In this document: in pieces, positions 1 through 5,019 of the stretch
Numbering within the stretch: the first letter of the stretch is position 1
Layout of the letters: each line of letters starts with the position of its first letter
Assembly (NCBI GenBank): GCA_947462695.1
Contig: CANHQC010000175.1
Span: 1-5,019 of the forward strand
DNA from: Flavobacteriales bacterium
Lineage (GTDB): Bacteria > Bacteroidota > Bacteroidia > Flavobacteriales_D > Crocinitomicaceae
Direction of reading: 5' to 3'
Length of the DNA: 5,019 bases
Notes under the pieces: model-generated
Database searches by the model: none
Told to the model about the DNA's origin: nothing
Seen by the model: only the letters and a program-made list of their open reading frames with translations
Position numbers and translations under genes: made by a program

Positions 1-2433
1 AAAACAGAATGGATGGTGTTATTCCCGGTACTTTTTATAGCAACAATTGAAGGTTTTCAGCGCATTAAACGAAAAGCAAATCAATTGACTTTTGGAATTG
101 TATTTTTATCCCTTTTCTCGTTAGAAGTAGCCTATATGTTAGCTGTCTTCAATCAACGAAAAGAAAATGCAGACAAAGAACTATTTGCGGATCAACTTTC
201 AACAGAGCAGGACATTGTAACAGAAGTAGAATATGCTTCAATTGCCACAAAAATTCAAGAAGACCAACTTATCCAACGGTTAATATCATCTCCTTTTAAT
301 ATTAGTTATTCTGACATTGAGGACGGACTCGATCGTCGCATCTTTAGTCGGTATTGGGAACGTTATGACCTGAATTTTTTCTTATTTGATTCAGATGGAA
401 AATCCATCATTCTAGGCTCGGAAGGTCAAAAAGAATCGTATGAGACATTGAATAAATTAATTCGTGAGCATGGCGTACGATCTGAAATAGATTCGAACAT
501 TTACTTTATTTCAGATTTCACCGAACAATTAAGTTACGTCATTCATCAACCGATTAAAGGGAAAAATGGCGAAAAGGCACAATTATTTTGCACCTTAAAA
601 TCGAAGAAAATCCCAGAAGAAATAGGTTTTCCAAGACTACTTATCTCTTCACAATCACAAGTGCTCGCAAGTCTATCCCATTTTTCATTAGCGAAATACC
701 ACGACAACCGCTTGATGAGTCGCTACGGTGAATTCACATACTCCTCCACCGCATTTCCGTATACGCAATCAGCGATAAAAAGCCATTCCACTTTATTTTG
801 GGACGGTTATTCGCATTACATAGTCCGTAAATCAAATCGAGATCTATTAGTTCTGTCTACAAAAGCATTTAACTGGAAAGATAGCCTAACCTCCTTCTCC
901 TATATCTTCAGTTTCTATGGATTACTATTTCTGCCCTTTCTACTCCAATTCAGATCTATAAGTCTGGTTAATCGATCGTTAAATTTATCCGTCAAAATTC
1001 AATTGTTACTCATTGGATTAGTCTTCATGTCACTCCTCGCATTTACCTGGGGAAGTGGGATTTTTGTTCAAAAGCAGTACACTGCATTATCAAGTGAGTT
1101 AATTCAAGAAAAACTTGAGTCAATTGAACTGGAATTGGGCAGTTCGCTTGGAAAAGAAAAATTCCTTTCGGCCGCTGATAAAGGAAATTTCATAGAGGCT
1201 AAACTGAAACGATCTTCTAAGATATTCAAAACGGATATCAACTTTTATGACCCAAGCGGATTTCTGGTGGCGACTTCACGTCCACGTGTTTTTAATAGTG
1301 GTTTGTTGGGTGAACAAATGAATCCAGAATCCATGACCGCATTTAAAATTGGTAACAAGAGCAGCTTTTCACATACCGAGAAAATTGGAAAACTCTCTTT
1401 TGTGTCATCTTACCTTCCCTTTTATTCAACTGATGGGTTTCTTTTAGGGTATCTCAACTTGCAGCAATTCGGGCAACAACAAGAATCAGAGCAACAATTG
1501 CAACAATTTCTACTTTCAATTATCCACATTTTTTTAGTGCTTCTAGCCATTTCAATCATCATTGCCTTGTTCATTTCCAATTGGTTAACTTCCCCACTTC
1601 GCATGCTTCAGCGAAATTTTGCCTCTGTGCGTTTAGGCCAGACTAATCAGCGGATAGTTTACCTTCAGGAGGATGAGATCGGAGCATTGGTAAAGAACTA
1701 CAATAAAAAACTAGATGAATTAGAGGAAGCAGCACGTCAACTGACAATAAGTGAACGTGAATCTGCTTGGCGAGATGTAGCGAAACAAGTGGCACACGAG
1801 ATTAAAAACCCGTTAACACCAATGAAATTGAGTGTTCAGCACTTACTCAGGACATTTAATCCTGAAAAAGAAGACTCAAAAGAACGTTTGATCCGCGTAT
1901 TGGAATCGTTAATAGAACAAATTGATGCGTTAAGTCACATTGCAGATGAATTCTCCAACTTCGCAAAAATGCCTCCACCTGACTTTGCCGAAATGGATTT
2001 GTTGCCAGTCATACAAAATGTCATGGCCATTTATCAGCAAGAAACAAACGCAACAATAGAACTAGATACCGATTTAAAAGAGACGCATGTTTTGGCAGAT
2101 CGTGAACAAATGGTGCGTGTATTCAATAATCTCGTTAAGAATGCGATTCAAGCTATACCATCAGATAAAAATGGAGAAATCCGAATTCGCATAGATGCTG
2201 AAAAGGAAAATTATAAAATCAGGATCTCTGACAATGGAATGGGAATGGAACAAAGTCAACTCAACCGAATTTTTGTCCCTTATTTTACGACTAAATCGAA
2301 TGGAAGTGGACTCGGTCTAGCTATGGTAAAACAGATTATTGAAAACCATAACGGCACGATTACAGCAGAAAGTGCGATTGGTACAGGATCTTGTTTTCAT
2401 CTCCTTATTCCACAAAAAAACCGGACTACTTAA
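1..2433 (+). CDS. NtrY-like multi-pass membrane sensor histidine kinase, 5' end missing
   Basis: Inner-membrane sensor kinase that would autophosphorylate on histidine and pass phosphate to a response regulator; neither signal nor partner is visible. The frame is open from base 1 (K-T-E-W before the Met at 13), and that first Met lies inside a hydrophobic segment, so the true start is upstream. Numbering from that Met: hydrophobic segments near 1-16 and 25-46; extracytoplasmic region to about 294; membrane segments near 295-313 and 329-350; second extracytoplasmic region to about 499, ending in a Gln-rich stretch (484-498); membrane segment 500-522; HAMP 523-575; short coiled coil; HisKA with S-A-W-R-D-V-A and HEIKNPLTPMK, phospho-acceptor His595; HATPase with N box (N710), DNGMGM (D740) and GSGLGL (about 764-769). 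All kinase motifs look intact. The dimerisation helix resembles NtrY, but nitrogen control cannot be inferred from that. The stop TAA is at 2431-2433. No response regulator gene follows within the window. Confidence 0.95.
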   Translation, partial: KTEWMVLFPVLFIATIEGFQRIKRKANQLTFGIVFLSLFSLEVAYMLAVFNQRKENADKELFADQLSTEQDIVTEVEYASIATKIQEDQLIQRLISSPFNISYSDIEDGLDRRIFSRYWERYDLNFFLFDSDGKSIILGSEGQKESYETLNKLIREHGVRSEIDSNIYFISDFTEQLSYVIHQPIKGKNGEKAQLFCTLKSKKIPEEIGFPRLLISSQSQVLASLSHFSLAKYHDNRLMSRYGEFTYSSTAFPYTQSAIKSHSTLFWDGYSHYIVRKSNRDLLVLSTKAFNWKDSLTSFSYIFSFYGLLFLPFLLQFRSISLVNRSLNLSVKIQLLLIGLVFMSLLAFTWGSGIFVQKQYTALSSELIQEKLESIELELGSSLGKEKFLSAADKGNFIEAKLKRSSKIFKTDINFYDPSGFLVATSRPRVFNSGLLGEQMNPESMTAFKIGNKSSFSHTEKIGKLSFVSSYLPFYSTDGFLLGYLNLQQFGQQQESEQQLQQFLLSIIHIFLVLLAISIIIALFISNWLTSPLRMLQRNFASVRLGQTNQRIVYLQEDEIGALVKNYNKKLDELEEAARQLTISERESAWRDVAKQVAHEIKNPLTPMKLSVQHLLRTFNPEKEDSKERLIRVLESLIEQIDALSHIADEFSNFAKMPPPDFAEMDLLPVIQNVMAIYQQETNATIELDTDLKETHVLADREQMVRVFNNLVKNAIQAIPSDKNGEIRIRIDAEKENYKIRISDNGMGMEQSQLNRIFVPYFTTKSNGSGLGLAMVKQIIENHNGTITAESAIGTGSCFHLLIPQKNRTT

Positions 2434-2445
2434 TAGCAATCCGGT
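2414..2445 (-). terminator. Candidate intrinsic terminator of the small membrane protein gene
   Basis: Read on the minus strand, ACCGGA (2445-2440) pairs perfectly with TCCGGT (2425-2420), and a run of seven T (2420-2414) begins at the last stem base. The 14-base loop can pair further as CTA/TAG. The T run follows the stem only on the minus strand, so the element should end transcripts of the convergent gene at 2502-2795, whose stop is about 57 bases before it. It overlaps the last kinase codons and stop. The stem is only 6 bp, so efficiency is uncertain. On the plus strand no T run follows. Confidence 0.6.
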
Positions 2446-2501
2446 CGATTTGAGAAAACAATTTTTGCCACGTCTGACAAATTGGAAAGTGTAAAAGGTA
2501 T

Positions 2502-2795
2502 TTAGTTGAAAAGGAAGTAAATTATAAGCAGTAAGTCAATCGTTACGGCCAAAATAGTGGCGATCAATGTAACACGCATTGGAGCAACTGCAATCAGCAA
2601 ACTGAGTGTTAGCATAGAAGGCAAAACAACGGCAATCAACGAAAGTGTATGGTTTATTGCTCCGAACCCAATCGCAATCCCCCCCAAACACCCGACAGCT
2701 GTTAAGATGACGAATATCAGTCCGAATCGATTAAATTCAGCCGTTTTGATGAGATGATCCATTTTAGTTTCTGAAGTTAACTTGTTCGTTTCCAT
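2502..2795 (-). CDS. Small membrane protein with three predicted transmembrane segments, function unknown
   Basis: A 97-residue protein that I do not recognise. A polar N-terminus of about 23 residues (M-E-T-N-K-L...) is followed by three hydrophobic segments: about 24-47 (Gly-rich, with G-C-L-G-G-I-A-I-G-F-G), 51-71 and 74-96. The protein ends F-L-F-N almost directly after the last segment, and an Asp (87) lies inside that segment. A single Arg (74) separates segments 2 and 3, suggesting a tight hairpin. The ATG at 2795 is preferred. A TTG at 2834 would add 13 residues, but it lies upstream of the best promoter match and is a rarer start codon. Another in-frame Met at residue 12 is possible. 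There is no Shine-Dalgarno sequence, which is usual in Bacteroidota. The gene converges on the kinase and diverges from the protease, so it is probably monocistronic. The hydrophobic pattern and promoter/terminator pair favour a real gene, but no family was identified. The plus-strand frame over the same bases is a shadow. Confidence 0.72.
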   Translation of the reverse strand: METNKLTSETKMDHLIKTAEFNRFGLIFVILTAVGCLGGIAIGFGAINHTLSLIAVVLPSMLTLSLLIAVAPMRVTLIATILAVTIDLLLIIYFLFN

Positions 2796-2822
2796 AGCGT
2801 TTGTATTAAATTTCTTACAAGA

Positions 2823-2853
2823 CAAATATCTCAATCAGTTTAGACCAAATCAA
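2823..2853 (-). promoter_or_regulatory. Possible Bacteroidota-type promoter for the small membrane protein gene
   Basis: On the minus strand, GATATTTG (2830-2823) matches the Bacteroidota -7 consensus TAnnTTTG at all fixed positions but the first, and TTG (2853-2851) lies 20 bases upstream as a -33 element. Transcription would begin near 2816, giving a leader of about 20 bases before the ATG at 2795. This also argues against the TTG start at 2834. Such short motifs occur by chance in AT-rich DNA, so this is a position-supported inference only. Confidence 0.4.
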
Positions 2854-2875
2854 TGAGGTGGGTTGGTTAAAAAAA

Positions 2876-2887
2876 TGATAATTATCA
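2876..2887. promoter_or_regulatory. Perfect 12-bp palindrome TGATAATTATCA in the divergent intergenic region
   Basis: TGATAATTATCA equals its own reverse complement and lies between the small membrane gene (start 2795) and the protease gene (start 2979). It is about 92 bases upstream of the protease ATG and upstream of the candidate promoter of the minus-strand gene. It resembles a shortened Fur-type operator (TGATAAT-n-ATTATCA), lacking the three central bases. It could be a dimeric regulator site or a chance AT-rich palindrome. Flanking A bases (2869-2875) do not make it a convincing terminator, because the stem would be AT-only and short. Confidence 0.25.
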
Positions 2888-2930
2888 GCTATTTCGCAAG
2901 TACGTCTCAAGAAAAGTCAAGCAGCTAGTC

Positions 2931-2959
2931 TTTCCTTTAATGTCTTATTTGTACTTTTA
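2931..2959 (+). promoter_or_regulatory. Weak candidate promoter of the metalloprotease gene
   Basis: TACTTTTA (2952-2959) matches the Bacteroidota -7 box TAnnTTTG except for the last base. TTTC (2931-2934), an imperfect -33 box, lies 17 bases upstream. Initiation near 2966 would give a very short leader of about 13 bases before the ATG at 2979. No better match was found between 2835 and 2978. No ribosome binding site is visible before the ATG. Confidence 0.2.
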
Positions 2960-2978
2960 GGCTAAACTATGATGAACC

Positions 2979-5019
2979 ATGAAAAAACTAGTTATTGTTC
3001 TATTTGCAAGTCTATGTACACTCACGTATTCTTCAGCGCAAACAGTTAAAGAAATCATTTATCCTGTCGCATTCACAGCTGAATTCCCTACGTCGACTAT
3101 GGGTATTCCCCAAATTCAGGCAACAAACTACCAACTCATTGAACTGAATACGGAAGTATTAAAGCAGTCCTTAACTGGAATAACGTACCGAGAAGGTACC
3201 GTTGATGGATTCATTGGTAAGATGTTATTTCCGCACACAGATGGAACGTTTAAAGAATATACCATCAAGCGAAACAAGACCTTGCACCCAAAATTAAATG
3301 AACAATTCCCTGAAATAATTACCCTTGATTGTTATGCAACCGATGGCTCAGGAGCATTCGGAAAATGGGACATCACACCAAAAGGACTGCATGCGATGAT
3401 CTTCGTGCCTGGAGAATCGACAATTTTTATTGATCCAATTATAGATGGAAATAATTCATTGCACATCATTTACCGTAAAAAGGATTTCACAACGAGTAAG
3501 TTACGTGCTTGTGATGTTGTTGAACCACTCAAACAAGTCAATTCAACTGGACCATCAGTAAAATCAATGTTCGGAACATGTGATTTACGAACATACCGTA
3601 TAGCCGTTGCGGCAACAGGTGAATATACCACGTTTCACGGTGGCACCGTAGCACTTGCACAAGCAGCACAAGCAACAACAATGAATCGCGTAAACGGCGT
3701 CTACGAAAAAGACATTGCCATAACGACAGTAATTGTACCAACAAATAGTTCAATTATTTATACCAATGCCGCAACCGATCCTTATACCAATGGAACTCCA
3801 GGTACCATGATCAACCAAAATCAAACAACGTGTGACAACCTCATAGGTAGTGCCAATTACGATGTCGGTCATGTATTTGGAACGAACAGTGGCGGGTTAG
3901 CCGGACTTGGGGTTGTTTGTACCGGAAGTCAAAAAGCACGTGGTGTGACAGGAAGTGGAGCACCAATTGGCGATCCGTTTGATATTGATTATGTGGCTCA
4001 TGAATTAGGACATCAATTTGGTGGGAACCACACGCAAAACAACAATTGCAATAGCGTATCCGCGGCAAGAAGAGAGCCAGGAAGCGCGAGTACAATTATG
4101 GGGTATGCCGGAATTTGTGCACCAAATGTGCAAAACAACAGCGACGATTATTTTCATGGGTACAATCTGGGTGAAATAAGTGCTGAAATATTAAGTACAG
4201 GTCACCAATGTGAAGTAATTACTGCCCTTAACAATACACCGCCGACCATAAGCGGCACAAATGGAAACATCTCTGTTCCAAAAAGCACTCCTTTTGTCTT
4301 GACAGCAACAGCTACCGATCCGGATGGCGATGTGCTCAGTTACTTATGGGAACAAATGGACAATGAAGCAAGCACGCAGCCACCCGTGGCTACAGCAACT
4401 GGCGGTCCAAATTTTAGAAGTTTCGACCCAACTACCAGCCCATCGCGCTATTTCCCTAGTTTAGCTTCCCTAGCAAGTAATGGCCCTTTTACGTGGGAGG
4501 TTCTTCCTTCTGTTGCGCGGACAATGGACTTTCGATTAACGGTACGCGACAATCATGCTATCGGTTCGTGCAATGACTTCACAGATGTTACTGTTAGTAC
4601 AGTAGCTGCAGCCGGACCATTTGTGGTAAGTTATCCTACTGCAACTGGTATTACTTGGGGTTCTGGATCCACACAAACAGTTACTTGGGATGTAGCCAAT
4701 ACAACTGCATCTCCAATCAATTGTGCAAATGTGAGTATTCGATTATCATTAGATGGAGGCGTTAGTTATCCGATTATACTTATTGCCTCTACACCAAATG
4801 ATGGAAGTCAGGTAATTACTGTACCGAATGCATCATCAACAACTGCGCGAATTATGGTGCTATCAAGTGCTGAAACTTTTTTCGACATTTCAAATAACAA
4901 CTTTGCCATTACATGTACCAATCCTGTATCGCCAACCTTCAGTCCTGCAGCAACAGTTTGTCAAGGATCGACAACAAATCCATTGCCATTAACATCCACC
5001 AATTCAATAAGTGGAACAT
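2979..5019 (+). CDS. Secreted reprolysin-like (M12B-type) zinc metalloprotease, 3' end missing
   Basis: Exported endopeptidase; substrate unknown. The frame is open for 680 codons from ATG 2979 to the window end with no stop. Residues 1-20 form a Sec signal peptide (K-K, hydrophobic core, cleavage after S-S-A before Q-T); Cys13 lacks a lipobox. Residues 21 to about 195 look like a propeptide. The catalytic domain is about 200-415: HELGHQFGGNH at 341-351 gives zinc ligands His341, His345 and His351 and catalytic Glu342, and S-T-I-M-G-Y at 371-376 supplies the Met-turn (Met374). The active site is therefore intact. A cadherin/Ig-like module follows (about 420-540, with A-T-D-P-D-G-D at 445-451), then a second beta-sandwich (548-645; GSTQTVTWDV, TPNDGS, FFDIS), then the start of a third module (from about 652) of the P-T-F...C-x-G...L-P-L-T-S-T-N type. 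This architecture is common in Bacteroidota, where such proteases usually end in a type IX secretion domain; that part is beyond the window. Upstream ATGs at 2969 and 2972 are out of frame. There is no Shine-Dalgarno. Confidence 0.95.
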   Translation, partial: MKKLVIVLFASLCTLTYSSAQTVKEIIYPVAFTAEFPTSTMGIPQIQATNYQLIELNTEVLKQSLTGITYREGTVDGFIGKMLFPHTDGTFKEYTIKRNKTLHPKLNEQFPEIITLDCYATDGSGAFGKWDITPKGLHAMIFVPGESTIFIDPIIDGNNSLHIIYRKKDFTTSKLRACDVVEPLKQVNSTGPSVKSMFGTCDLRTYRIAVAATGEYTTFHGGTVALAQAAQATTMNRVNGVYEKDIAITTVIVPTNSSIIYTNAATDPYTNGTPGTMINQNQTTCDNLIGSANYDVGHVFGTNSGGLAGLGVVCTGSQKARGVTGSGAPIGDPFDIDYVAHELGHQFGGNHTQNNNCNSVSAARREPGSASTIMGYAGICAPNVQNNSDDYFHGYNLGEISAEILSTGHQCEVITALNNTPPTISGTNGNISVPKSTPFVLTATATDPDGDVLSYLWEQMDNEASTQPPVATATGGPNFRSFDPTTSPSRYFPSLASLASNGPFTWEVLPSVARTMDFRLTVRDNHAIGSCNDFTDVTVSTVAAAGPFVVSYPTATGITWGSGSTQTVTWDVANTTASPINCANVSIRLSLDGGVSYPIILIASTPNDGSQVITVPNASSTTARIMVLSSAETFFDISNNNFAITCTNPVSPTFSPAATVCQGSTTNPLPLTSTNSISGT

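Noticed and set aside
1422..1604. Minus-strand 60-codon frame rich in Cys
   Set aside because: It lies antisense to the Gln-rich and membrane part of the kinase; its Cys/Asn composition is the mirror of CAA/CAG codons. It is a shadow frame.
2557..2757. Plus-strand 66-codon frame
   Set aside because: It is antisense to the small membrane protein, has no recognisable features, and is explained by the hydrophobic minus-strand gene.
2969..3049. Short frame from ATG ATG at 2969 overlapping the protease start out of frame, ending at a TAA near 3047
   Set aside because: It gives about 26 codons with no recognisable content and no ribosome binding site. The signal peptide clearly begins at 2979, so a regulatory upstream frame is not supported.
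3637..3649. Inverted repeat ACGGTG-G-CACCGT
   Set aside because: It lies inside the protease coding region with only a one-base centre and no nearby gene start; most likely chance from His-Gly-Gly-Thr codons.
3538..3753. Minus-strand 71-codon frame, Leu/Arg-rich
   Set aside because: It is antisense to the clearly coding protease domain; its composition reflects complementary codons.
3841..4095. Minus-strand 84-codon frame, His/Arg/Cys-rich
   Set aside because: It overlaps the zinc-binding region of the protease on the opposite strand and shows no independent motif or start signal.

Overview
The window looks like chromosomal DNA from a Bacteroidota species, most likely Flavobacteriia or a relative. 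The evidence is AT-rich DNA, genes without Shine-Dalgarno sequences, a secreted reprolysin-type metalloprotease followed by the beta-sandwich modules usual in that phylum, and a large multi-pass NtrY-like histidine kinase. No mobile element, CRISPR array, tRNA or rRNA was seen. No species is claimed.

Layout: (1) Positions 1-2433, plus strand, hold the C-terminal 810 codons of a membrane sensor histidine kinase whose start lies before the window. (2) Positions 2502-2795, minus strand, hold a 97-residue protein with three predicted membrane segments. It converges on the kinase, and a candidate intrinsic terminator for it overlaps the kinase stop codon. (3) Positions 2796-2978 are a divergent intergenic region with a plausible Bacteroidota-type promoter for the small gene, a perfect 12-bp AT-rich palindrome, and only a weak promoter candidate for the protease. 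(4) From 2979 to the window end, plus strand, one uninterrupted frame of 680 codons encodes a secreted zinc metalloprotease: signal peptide, propeptide-like region, HExxHxxGxxH catalytic domain with Met-turn, then three beta-sandwich-type modules. The third is cut by the window edge.

The three genes are not an operon, as each has its own orientation or intergenic gap. The kinase probably senses an extracytoplasmic cue through two Cache/PAS-like regions; no response regulator is visible. The protease is probably exported by Sec and then, as is usual for such proteins in this phylum, across the outer membrane by the type IX system, but the diagnostic C-terminal domain is outside the window. I see no evidence for a new multi-gene system. 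The points worth a second look are the paired sensor regions, the terminator overlapping the kinase stop, the intergenic palindrome and the uncharacterised small membrane protein.
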